64,000 bases of DNA from Arctopsyche grandis (lineage: Eukaryota; Arthropoda; Insecta; Trichoptera; Hydropsychidae). The stretch covers positions 15,318,501 through 15,382,500 of the forward strand of contig NC_135360.1 in assembly GCF_051622035.1 (NCBI RefSeq), read 5' to 3'. The notes under the pieces are model-generated. The model saw only the letters and a list, made by a program, of their open reading frames with translations, had not been told where the DNA came from and made no database searches. The position numbers were made by a program, and so were the translations under genes. Positions 22,274 through 33,593 of the stretch are shown one piece after another. Position 1 is the first letter of the stretch; the number at the start of each line of letters is the position of its first letter.

Positions 22274-25200
22274 ATGGCCCGCACGAGCTCCACGCTCGTA
22301 GAAACTGTTTCCATCAACTATGAAGATTTCAGTGAGAGTTTCCTCACGTGTGGAACCTGCCTATGTGAGTATGAAACACAACACCAAAAATCCATTACCG
22401 ACTATACTAATGTAGCACAACCGAGATAAGACAGGATCTGCCAGACTAGGTAGATAATAGATAGCAGATCGACCACCCACTTTGTTTATCGCGGAACTCT
22501 AACGATGCATTGTACCTCTAGGAATCAAATTGAATTACAATGAGCTGGTAGTAATAGTGCACTGGGAATAAATAGCCTGCTACCAAAAGCGGTTGTGGAG
22601 TGCATTGGCGCCGATTGCAAGAAACTGCACTCGCTGGTCTCCGCGTTTGGTCAAGAACACACTATTATGCAGTTGCACTATCTGGTTTTCGGTCTAGTGA
22701 ACAACTCCACAGCGCCGCGCAAGCCGTGTCTTTCTTCGTGTCTCCCACTATCCATTTACCACTCTTTGTGCACCAGATATGGCATATCCCATTACGGTCC
22801 ATGGATGATATTTCATAGCTCTCTCCCCTTCCCTTACCTATGTATGTATGTATGTACGTTCGTTCAACTTTCATCGACGAGACACCCCATTGTTGCGTTT
22901 TTCTTGGATAGTTTCAATCTAACATTTATGATATATTTTTAGGTTACGATAGTCTTTTCAGGTTCAATTTATAAGAAATTGAAATTTTAAACTTATTAAA
23001 ACTGTTATATTGCCTCTTATGACAAATGTATATATAAAATTATATTGCTATTATGACATATTTAAATTATATTTCTGTTATGACATATTTTATTTAAAAC
23101 TACTGATTTTACCCTGCTTCGCTCGGTATTTGTAATATAAACCACTTAAACATGGTCTAAACATAATCTAATAGTAATAATATATTTGTTTTTTTAATTA
23201 AATTTATTTGAATCGAAAAAAATATATATTTAACGAAAGCCAATCAGAAACGAATGTTTTTTTTATATACATATGTATAATATAAGGGAATCGAAATTGG
23301 AACTGAAACAGGAATCCGAACTCGGAACTGAAACAGGAATCCGGAACTGGAACTAAAACAAGAATTCGGAACCGGAACTGAAAAAGAAATCAGAATCTGG
23401 AACCAAAAAAGGAATCTGGATCCGGAACTGAAAAAGGAATCGAAATCGATGTCGATATCGTCGTCATAGAAAATTTGATTTTTTCGATAATCGCGGATTT
23501 TACAAACCGTAACTTGTATACAAAGTCTTTTTCGAAATTATATATTACATATAGGGGTGGGTCTACGTGACGAGCCGGAATGTTAAATTACCGAAAACGC
23601 AAATATCGGAAGGCAAAGATCGAAAATCGAAAGATCTTAAGTCGAAAGATCAAAAAAAAAGGGTGCATGGTAAACGGTAAATACTCACTTAATTTGCGCG
23701 AGCAGGATACAACAGGAACAAGAGGAACAGGCTTTCCTCCCGTATTCTGCGCGCGCACATTAATATGCTTTTCCTCTTGTTCCTGTTGTATCCTGCTCGC
23801 GCAAATTAAGTGAGTATGTACCGTTTACCATGTACCCTTTTTTTTGATCTTTCGATTTTCGATCTTTGCCTTCCGATATTTGCGTTTTCGGTAATTTAAC
23901 ATTCCGGCTCGTCACGGAGACCGATTACATAGATATGGTGTATAGCTTTTTTCTTTGAAAACAAATTTCCGTTATTACTTTATCTATGTTTTTATTATAT
24001 GTACATATATTATATACATATGTACGTATGTTGATTTGTTATTTTTAGAAAATTAAAGTTAAACAATTGAAAGAAAAAATACTATTTCTACAAATATTTA
24101 TTTAAATTATATTCTTCTTTGACTCCTGTATAACTTACCGATGTACTTATCTCAAATGTTTTTTTAACTAAACCATACTAAAAATATGTTTTTCCCTTCG
24201 CACATGAATGTTCATATCCATGTCGAAAGTCAAGTCTTTTGATCTCTGATCGTTACGGTTTCGATTACACAATCTAATTTAAATAATCAAATTCGTGTTC
24301 ATTGGATAACATCTATAAGTTTTTTTTACATATATATGTATATACGTATTTTACATGTTATAAATAAATTGTTATTTTTGTTATTATATAGGTACATACG
24401 ATGGTAGTGAGCACACTCCTAAACTACTACCATGCTCACATTCTGTTTGTTTGCATTGTTTGGGACGAATTGCGGCTGCAAATACAAGAGATGTTGGGAG
24501 CTTCAGGTAATTAATTCTTGACAAAATATATATTTTCAATCCTTGTGAAGAATACACATTTAGATTTGCATTCTTTATACATTATTTTTTTGTATACAGA
24601 TGTCCAATATGCCGTGAGTTGATAACAGTACCTAGAGGTGGCGTTGCTGCACTGCCTCCTTCATTCCTTGTTAATCAACTGCTGGATCTCATGTCCCGTC
24701 AGCGTAGAGAAGTTGTTCCAAAATGTAGCACTCATACTAATCAGGTTAATATTTTATGTATTTTGAAATTATTACTATTTTTTTAATCTGTATTTAATTT
24801 CTAATAAAGACTTTTTTTTTTGTTTTTTTCAGGAATTATTATTTTGCGAGACGTGTGATTGTGTTTTTTGTGCATTGTGTACCAGTGGGCCTCATAGTGA
24901 TTCACCATGTGATCACACCATCATTCCATTTTCCATAGCCATAAAGCGAATGTCTGAAATACTTTTATACAAAGCCAATGAATGTCTTTCTAAGGTATTA
25001 ATTATGAATTTATTTTAATAATAACCATTAAAACAATAGTCATATATTTAATACATATTATTTTGCAGTTGAGCTCTGCACGAGAAGGTGTTGAGTCAGA
25101 ACTTAGACGGTTGGAAGTGGCACGTGAAGCTGGTGCTGAAGCAGCTGCAACTTGTGCTAGAGAACTTACAGCCGCCGTAGAAAGACGCCATCAAGAACTA

Positions 25201-27147
25201 TTAGCTGCATTATCTGCTGCGGCATCGCATAAGCATCGGATGCTAGAAGACCAACTTGCTCTAATTGATGCTGAAAAAGCGAAGGTTTGTATTATAATAA
25301 TAAGTCAAATTTAATGCTCTGTGAGATGTGAGTGAATTATGCATGATTTATGAAACGTTTCTAGGTTGAGCAGGAATGTTGCGGTTTGCAAAATCAAATA
25401 GAAGCTCACGATATGTCGGCCCGCATTACATCTCTCGGAGAACGCTTGTCGGGAGCTGCAGCTCTCTCCGAACCGAGAGAGAATGCTTTTTTAGCTCTAG
25501 AATTTTCACACAATGATGCAATGCATAGATTGATGGAGGCTTTACCTTCGTTAGGAAGAATTAGAACCACTACGACATATCCGCCTTTATGTAAAGCCAC
25601 CATTGGTATGTTAACTTATACATAAATTGTCAATTGTTTATTTGTAATTCTCACATATATGAATTTTTATTTTATTTTGTTTCTAGAGGGTGTACCGACT
25701 GCAGGGTTGGAATCTAATTTAATACTTCGAACCGTAGATTATCATGGTGTACCGCGAACATCCGGTGGTGATCCGGTTACCATAACAGCTACGTATGATG
25801 ACAATCATTCAGAGAACTTATCATGCAACATAAACGATTTAGATAACGGATCTTACAGGTGATTTATAACATCCAGTTTACAGTTAGACAAGGTCCCAGA
25901 ACCATTTCTATTTCATGTCTTAGTTTCTAGGGTTACAGTCAAAATTATATTATGTATGTACATATTTGGTACATATCTGGGAAGATTATTTTAAATGAAC
26001 TATGTCTATTCCAGAATACGGTTTCGGCCCACGCGTGCAGGCACCATATCTATTGGTATTAGTGTAGTTGGAAGGGCGATCAAAGGTAGAACTTTACAAA
26101 CCGAAGTTAATAAATTATCGACTGAAGATGTGCATTGGGGTGGCAGAGGATCTGGACGCGATCAGTGTGTTCAGCCGGTCGCTGCAGAATTTTGTCCGTC
26201 TCTTGCAACTTTGTACGTATTGGATGCTGGTAATTCTCGTGTACATTTACTGGATGAAGATCTTACTACCAAAGATTATATAGAAAACGAAGGTAAATTG
26301 TTTACATGCATATGTTTTATTGTTTGTATTATTTAATTTTAAATTGTTTTAATGATATTTGTAGGCCTCTCTGGAAGAAGTTGTACAGGATTAGCTGTTA
26401 CCCAAAGAGGAGTAGTTGTAGTCAATTGGCGAACTCAACAAGTGACTGAATTATCGCCAGGCGGTGACACATTGCATTGTTGGAGCTATAATGGTTTTGT
26501 AGAACCTGTAGCAATAGCTGTAGATCCTAATTATGGACATATACTCGTAGCAGATAATGGAGCAAGAGCTGTATTTGTGTTTGATGCTGATGGCAAATTC
26601 TTATTTCAAGTTTGTATTATAATTTTTTTATGTCAACGTTATTATTTCAAGAATTTGTGGTTTAAAGTCTTAATTATTTCATTTCATTTTTCAGGTAGGT
26701 GGAAACTCAACTCCGCTGGGTTTAATTGGTGGTTTGTGTGTAGCTCCGGGAAATGGTGAATTACTCGTTGCCGATACAGCAATTCGTGTCTTCAGCGCAA
26801 AAGGAGATCCTATTGCTACTTACGGTCAAATACCTAAAGGTATATTTATGTTAAATATGTATTATATTATAATTTTAGACATAAAGTATAATATTTGCCA
26901 TAAAATTCTAGGTAAAGGTTGCTACGGTGGAGTCGGAGTAGATTCAGATGGTCGTATCGTAGTGTTAAGATCTGAAAAAGCTCACACGAGACTTTCCGTC
27001 ATCGCTTTAAACAGTGGAATACTGTTGACTTCGTCTGAACTATCAATACGTCTGAGAAGACCTGGTGCTATAGCAATTTTACCAGATTGTTATGTTGCGG
27101 TTGCCGATTTAGCGGGAGATTGTATTAGACGGTATCGATATTGGTAA
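22274..27147 (+). CDS. TRIM-NHL protein: RING, B-box, coiled coil, filamin, NHL (681 aa, 11 coding exons)
   Basis: Coding exons with matching GT/AG junctions: 22274-22364, 24392-24506, 24600-24744, 24833-24994, 25069-25284, 25365-25605, 25687-25858, 26015-26292, 26365-26609, 26695-26839, 26912-27147. They sum to 2046 nt, ending in TAA. Residues about 26-80 form a C3HC4 RING (CGTC, PCSHSVCLHC, CPIC). Residues 111-150 form a B-box type 2 (CSTH, CETC, CALC, then H). About 155-300 is an Ala/Glu/Arg-rich coiled coil. About 324-405 is a filamin-like Ig repeat (GVPTAGLES, DLDNGSYR, FRPTRAGT). About 425-681 are NHL beta-propeller repeats (FVEPVAIAVDPNYGHILVAD, LLVADTAIRVF), ending RYRYW. This order is that of TRIM2/TRIM3/TRIM71; the length resembles TRIM2/3 (about 740 aa). 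Such proteins are cytoplasmic E3 ubiquitin ligases, some of which bind RNA through NHL. Which insect orthologue it is (TRIM2/3-like or nhl-1-like) cannot be settled here. The ATG is the first after the 22252 acceptor in the open frame; upstream codons in that exon are closed by TAG. Confidence 0.93.
23099..23550 (-). mobile_element. Helitron-like family 2 copy in TRIM-NHL intron 1
   Basis: CTACTGATTTTACCCTGCTT then CGCTCGGTATTTGTAATATA matches the family 3' end with decay (CTAC for CTAG). It contains the 22-25-bp tandem repeat and the CGAAATTATATATTACAT motif next to the hairpin MITE. Confidence 0.6.
23290..23450 (+). repeat. Short tandem repeat of GGAACTGAAACAGGAATCCG-like units
   Basis: About six imperfect units of roughly 22-25 bp alternate GGAACTGAAA and GGAATCCGG-type words. 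The array lies between Helitron-like 3'-end sequence and the hairpin MITE, and is most likely internal sequence of the Helitron-like copy. Confidence 0.7.
23552..23923. mobile_element. Long-hairpin MITE in TRIM-NHL intron 1
   Basis: Two arms of roughly 160 bp are near-perfect inverted repeats around a spacer of about 30 bp. The outer arm reads GTGACGAGCCGGAATGTTAA and is mirrored as TTAACATTCCGGCTCGTCAC. An identical 8-bp word, ATTACATA, flanks the element (23544-23551 and 23924-23931), as expected of a hAT-type target duplication. No transposase frame is present. The element sits inside an older Helitron-like copy, whose CAAAGTCTTTTTCGAAATTA motif precedes it. Confidence 0.85.
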
Positions 27148-30117
27148 AAATGGACCTGCGTGTTTGTCACATTCTTCGAAATTAAATGCTGCGGTTTTTT
27201 TATTTTCAATTTGTCACAAATGTATGTTAACTTTAATTTCGTTTACTTATTTTTGCAATGTTACCAATATGTTGTAAAAACTTATATTGATTGTGCTTTC
27301 GTTTTAGAAATGCATTTACACCACAGTCCAAAATAATTTCTGCCGCGAAAAGTAATGGAAACATATTAATGGAAGACTGATTTTGAACACTCAAATATAA
27401 TAAAGACTGGCACAATAATTAATGTATTCTGGCAAAAATATCTAACGTAGAGTCGGAGCACTAAACTAATAAGATTTCTGCATTATAATTTAATTATTGC
27501 TTAATTATATGAGGATATATATGTATTTGATTTTATACATATGAGGCTTTCACTACTTACGAATCATATACAAATTATATTTTTTAGGATCATGAAAATC
27601 TTTGCATAGATCAATCTTCCAGTCGTTTCAATTTTATTTCCATTTAAGCTATTGAATTATATAAAATTGCTAATGTGATAACACAATATTTAAAAGCATT
27701 CTAAATTTTAATAGATACGTAGTGAAGATTTGTTGTAATTTGGATCCATGACCATTCAAACAATAAAATTTCGAAATAAAAAGTAGATTTCTCTAGAGCA
27801 ATAGAAAATGTTTTACAAATATTGAAAGAAATATTTTTTAACATAACTGAACCGTAAAATTACTCAAATTTATATTGTAAAAATCTCTTCTTAATCAATC
27901 TCTTATAATTATAAAACTTTCTGATGTACAGAAGAATAACGAATATGTCTACAATATTTTCAAATTAATTCTGCTTTTATTAAAACTGCTATTTCACTAT
28001 GGCATCGATATTATGGGCGATACGTATTCTGATTGCATTTTGATCATATTGTATATAGCTTAAAGTGTTGGGCGACGTTTGACTATTTTGATAAAATAGG
28101 CGATCAACTCTAGTCGAGTAATCTCAAAAATTCAACGATCTAAGAGATCACATTACCACAATGTGCACATAGTTAATAGTTTCTCAGATTGTTCGTATAC
28201 AGTGTCGTAAAGACAGAAATACAATAATTTTCAAATATGTAATGAATTACAGAAATTATATATGTATGTATGTAATATTTTTTGTAGCTGTAAAGATGCT
28301 ATCTTTAATTTTTTTAAATCTATCCACTTTTCATTGTATATTTTCTTTGTAATTTAATAAATGATTCATGTCATCGGCGTAACTATTATTAAATCAATTA
28401 ATAAATTGGAGTTGTGCCATTGACATTAATATGTATGTACTTCATTTGATAAATAATTTCATTGATACAATATAACTTCATTATATTTAAGCAGAATCAA
28501 GTCGCTAATATTAAAAACAAAAATTGTTAATTCTCTTTTGAGCCCACAGTTTGTGGGCTTACATACATACATGCGCATCTTCCGGTCGTAAAAATCTGTG
28601 GTTTCTTTTAATTTTGAACATTGTTGTATCTATGTATGTATATTATAAATTATTTGTATATTTAACCTTTTATTATGTATGTATAGGGGGAACGAGTGAG
28701 GATTTGTTATAAATAATTTCGATAAAATTGATCCAGCTTACGAACTGCCATACGTAGCGTTAAACTTTTTGGAGTGTGATGATATTACATTTAAAAATAT
28801 TTTAATTTATATATTACACATATGTATTGTATATTATATTGATCTTATAATTGTAAAGCACACAAGTTTGTGAATATTTTTAGTGAGTGGCTATCAATAT
28901 TGTATCGATCTCAAAGAGTCTCGGCAAGATACATTTGAGTTTTGGATTTTTAGCAAAATACAAAGCAATGCAAAAAAAATTTTAATTACATTTTCTCATT
29001 TTTTAATCACATTTTACATATTTGTTTTTTCATTTGTTGAAAAAAGTTTTATTGACTCTCTTTAAAAAGATCTTTAAATATGTTTGCAAACATATTTAGC
29101 TATTTTCAATAAAAATTATTACTATAAAAATGAAATTATTTATTTTTGTATATATGATTAATTCTTCATATCATAAATATATATTTCTATGTATTTATTG
29201 AAATTTACTAAACAATATTAGGAAAGTTTTAGGAATTCTCAGGGGTTTTAAAATGTTTCTCTATTAGAATGTGTGAAAGAAAAAAAAATGTATTGACCTA
29301 AATTCATTTATTTCTGCAAATGCTTATTCTGTATTGAATTATTTCAAAGTTCAAATCAATTTTTCATTTGTTTTAAAATATATTTTTTTCATAATAATCG
29401 CTTCGTCTCATTGATTATAAAACACAAATATGTAACTGACCACCAGTGTAAATAGAAAATTACGCATTTACGATATGTGCATTAAGTATAAATTGGTATA
29501 TCAAATATGTATATGTATTTATATATATGTATATACAATATATATTTCCTTTGTCATGTCACAAAAATGCTATTAAGGAGACAGCCAGTGGAAAACTCAA
29601 TTTATAATGCTAACTCTTAGATACGTATTTGAATATCTAAAAAGAATTTGTATTTGAATACTAATTTGAATTAAAATCCTAGCTTTTGTTCCAATGAATA
29701 CAGATGTTTGATTGCTTTTTTTGCATTAATTATGTATTGTATGTATATAAATATGTATTTTCATTTGTACTTTATTGTAATTTGATGGTATATATTTACT
29801 TTTTTTTATAGACGTTATGTCATGTATAGTAAATTTGTAATTACCGTATGCATTGATCACATATATGAATAATTTTGCGATCGTACTTAAGTTTTTTTTA
29901 ATTATTATGAATAGATAGACGTCTGCTGAATGGTTAGACGTGGTGTTTATTATTTATACTGTTTTATATCTAGTCAATTTTTTTATTGTCACACAGTTAT
30001 TCTTGTACACAATTACAAAATAAAAACATATTCATGAATTGTCATTTTTTATTATCACCATGTTTCATTCTTTATTAAATACCCAATGTATCGTATATGT
30101 ACATATGTATGTAACGG
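27148..30117 (+). other. AT-rich 3' UTR/downstream stretch of the TRIM-NHL gene
   Basis: About 3 kb without a convincing ORF and without any of the transposon families that crowd the rest of the window. Several AATAAA hexamers and TGTATGTA/TGTATATA words are present. Absence of insertions would fit a long 3' UTR, but this is inference; the words are also just common microsatellites here. Confidence 0.35.
27399..27404 (+). terminator. Candidate polyadenylation signal AATAAA, TRIM-NHL gene
   Basis: First good AATAAA, about 250 bp after the stop codon. Further AATAAA hexamers occur near 27.76 kb, 28.36 kb and 30.02 kb, so longer 3' UTR forms are possible. Confidence 0.5.
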
Positions 30118-30340
30118 TACAAGTGTTCTCTCCGGTTCGTTTACGAACCTACTAGTTTATTCATACACAAATTATTGGTTTTAATATAAGTGTTAACAGT
30201 CAAAAGCTATCTTCAAATGGATTCACCAGATGTCGCATGAAACTTAGCTGTCAAAACCTTTGAAATGTCAAAATGCCAAGTATTTAAAAGGGGAAATCCT
30301 ATGGAAACCACATTACAACGTTGTTATAATTCCCGTAGTA
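30118..30340. mobile_element. Dispersed repeat starting CAAGTGTTC
   Basis: It shares AAGTGTTC, ACAGTCAAAAGCTATCTTCA, TCACCAGATGTCGCATGAAA, GTCAAAATGCCAAGTATT and TACAACGTTGTTATAATTCC with 44352-44636. The class is unknown; the ends (CAAGTGTTC and, in the other copy, ACACTTG) suggest short inverted repeats. Confidence 0.6.
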
Positions 30341-30344
30341 TAAG

Positions 30345-30665
30345 TAGTAGTGGTTTTACCCGGCTGTGCTCGGTATTTGTAATATAGACCGCTTAAACAT
30401 GGTTAATCTAATAGCAAACATTAATTTGTTTGTTTATTAAATTTATTTGAATCGAAAAAAATATAATAACGATCGTCATAGTGACTGATTTGTTTTCGAT
30501 CCTCCCAACCAAACCTTACATAGATACATACAAAGTCTCTTTCGAAATTATATATTAGATTAATTTATAACTGAAACATTCATTTATCGAAACATATCGA
30601 GAAACAGGAACGGGAATTGCATGCGTTATTGTTGCATTACAACGCATGCCGGGTTGAGCTAGTAT
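30345..30665 (-). mobile_element. Helitron-like family 2 copy, nearly complete
   Basis: From GTAGTGGTTTTACCCGGCTG to GCCGGGTTGAGCTAGTATA. It contains ATTTATTTGAATCGAAAAAA, CTTTCGAAATTATATATTAG and a 9-bp stem GCATGCGTT/AACGCATGC near 30.62-30.65 kb. Confidence 0.6.
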
Positions 30666-30763
30666 ATATAATATGTACATGTGTGTCATCAAACATCAAT
30701 AAATCAACAGTTGAAATGGTCCAGTGAAATTAATAAAAAGACGTATTTCATTTTAAATTATAC

Positions 30764-30774
30764 TTTATTTTATT
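30764..30774 (-). terminator. Double AATAAA polyadenylation signal, minus strand
   Basis: The plus strand reads CTTTATTTTATTTC, giving two overlapping AATAAA on the minus strand. This is a candidate distal poly(A) site for the four-TM gene, about 4.9 kb past its stop. Confidence 0.35.
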
Positions 30775-32683
30775 TCTAATACAGATATAAATCACACTAA
30801 GGTCTTAATACTTCAACGGGTTTGTCTTCTTATACAAACATGTTTAAAATGTTACTTAAGTAAAATTAATTCGAAAAACTAAACGATTATACAAAAGTTA
30901 TTATAAATTATGTATGGAAGTCAATTCGCATGAACTTTTCAATATATTTATGTACACAAAAATCAATACTTCATATTAGAAAAGAACAAAAATTTGTATT
31001 GACAACGAAATATACTCAACTGAAAATGTCTTGAGCAGCTAATTTTTGTTTTTGGTCCAGAATTAAGAAATTTAAAATTTAGACAGTTTAGATCTTATCA
31101 CCTACACAAACACACACAACTCTCTCGTCAACAAAGTCATTCTTTGCAATATAACTATTACAACAATATTCAATCTCGTACAACGGTAATATCTACAGAC
31201 CAGTCACTTACAGTTAGATATGCATTTATTTTCCCTATGGATAATTTTACTTTAAGTGACCGCATTAACAGCAATAAATTGTATTTATCATTAAATAAAC
31301 AATGAAGCGGACGTAATTTTTTCAGAAAAAAAATGGTACATATCATTGGTATATTGTAAACAAAAAAATAGTAAACACCTAAATTTTATCCTATAGGATA
31401 AAAATTGACATTTTTTATGACGTATGCTAAATTGTTAATCTTACAAACACTGTAATTGTTAATAAAACATGATAACTTCTAACGATTTAAACTAAACCAG
31501 TAAAATTCAACTTGAATGGACACAATGAAACATAACCGTATTGTAGAAATTAATATTCGATTTGATTTATGTAAAAGCATAAATACAGAGAGTAATTAAT
31601 CGGGTATAGGAACTATGAAAGATAAAATTAATAAATTTCAACACTTAACTGATGCTGTAAAAGTATAATTAATTTACAACTAAAGTGACAATTTTGGAAG
31701 GTTACCGTTTATCAATCGAAGGAAGTAAAAAATCTCACATGGCAAAAATTTTAGGAGTAATCATTTTTGCACAAAATAAATTATATATTTTAATTTTCGA
31801 AAAATAAATGCAAAAACTTATTAAAAAATAATCTCTATTGATTAATATAAAAATAATTTTTGAAGCCGATTTCAATTAACACAATTATTTTAAATATGAA
31901 TAAGTAAATATGTTTTCTCTCTGTAAATAATATCAATTTTTGTGTATAAACTAGCTGCACATCTCAAATGTACATTATTATATTTATATAAATTAAATTT
32001 TAGAATGTATTAACATTATATTTCTATGCAATTTAAGAATCGAACTAAACGTTGTGAATAATATATCATAATATATACAAATGCAGACATGGAAAAAATT
32101 GGTAGTACAAGTACACATGAATACATGAGTATGTATCTTAAAAAAAAATTAAAGTCATCATCATTGGTAACGTTTGTCAATTTCCATACTTCAGAGAGAT
32201 AATTTTATCGTTGACGATGATTTTAAACTAATTCATAATTTGACCAGTGGCAAGAATGACAATACATGATTTCGACAGAGTTATTTTCCAATCATTGTAA
32301 TTAAAACTCCATGCAGCAATCGAATAACTAAACTTGACCAACAAAAGAAATACATTTGCATACACTCGTATATAAGTAATTTGTATTTTCTTATGAAAAT
32401 AGTATATCTACAAGCTGAATAGACTTAAATTTTTATGTACAATCAACGGGCGAAAAATAGCAATATGTAAATCAAACATACTGTATCATATATAATATAA
32501 ATACATTATAATAAATAAATTATGTCAAATGTAAGCTGCTTATAAAAACATCGACATAATTGAATATGCAATTTGAGCTTTGGGAGTTTAAATTTTGAAA
32601 CTCCATGGCAGTGGTTTTAAAATGTTTAGCTGATTGCAATAAAGGACAAGTTTAACGTGGGAATATGTATTGTACATATATTG

Positions 32684-32806
<123 letters not shown>

Positions 32807-33526
32807 GTTCGACTATCCAAAATTAATTCAATATTTTTTTTATACATTAAAATTAAAACGTTATACATATATATATATATAATATAAATCTAAAACATTT
32901 GTATCATTACTTATTAGAATGTTTTCAGTTTTAATTACCCTCATACGTGAATTAATACTCGCATACACGTGTTGTTCGCACATCAGCGGCGTGCAGTGAC
33001 AATTACTTAATATTATTATTTTTTAATTGTATACAAATAGAGTGGCACTACCTTCATTCAGGTATATAAAAATTACTGAACTGTCCAATTTTGACAATAT
33101 TTAAGTGTGAGCATAGTTCGATGCGACCACTCCTTGTACATATGTATATAAGTTCAACCTCTTTATTTTATTTTCACATTCACAATGTGAAATGAACACC
33201 GCACACCACCAATACGCAAAGATAATATTCAAATTTAAAGTCCAGAGAGCTCTTTCTCGTTATATAGCACTTTCGGACTGAAGTGTGTTTTATCAATATT
33301 GACGGCTCTTTTGGATGTTTTTAACTTTGAATATTATTGTATATATATTATATATAATAATAATAATTCATTAAAACGTTTTCAATCATATAATTTAAGT
33401 TTTACATTGTTTTTTTATTTTCCTCCTTCAAAGAGTACCCATTTAGATCACTATATATGTAAACAAGTATGTATGTAATGTATATATTTAAAAAAATGTT
33501 TATAATAAAAAAACATTATTTTTATA

Positions 33527-33528
<2 letters not shown>

Positions 33529-33593
<65 letters not shown>
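33529..33593. repeat. (TA)n microsatellite, about 60 bp
   Basis: TA array preceded by TATATGTATATA and followed by GCAGTTATATATT. It lies in the presumed 3' region of the four-TM gene. Confidence 0.97.

Larger units (their letters stand above)
22365..24391 (+). other. First coding intron of the TRIM-NHL gene
   Basis: This 2.0-kb intron runs from GTGAGT to TTATATAG and splits the RING between its second and third zinc ligands. All later introns of this gene are short (72-156 bp). The excess length is partly explained by a Helitron-like fragment and a long hairpin MITE between 23.1 and 23.93 kb. ORFs at 22595-22942 lie inside the intron and show no family signature. Confidence 0.8.

Noticed and set aside
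22595..22942. 115-aa frame between the first TRIM-NHL exons
   Set aside because: Lies wholly in an intron whose flanking junctions complete the RING in frame; no family signature.
29480..30110. TGTATATA/TGTATGTA words as Pumilio sites in the TRIM-NHL 3' region
   Set aside because: The same words are the commonest microsatellite of the whole window, so motif presence carries little information.
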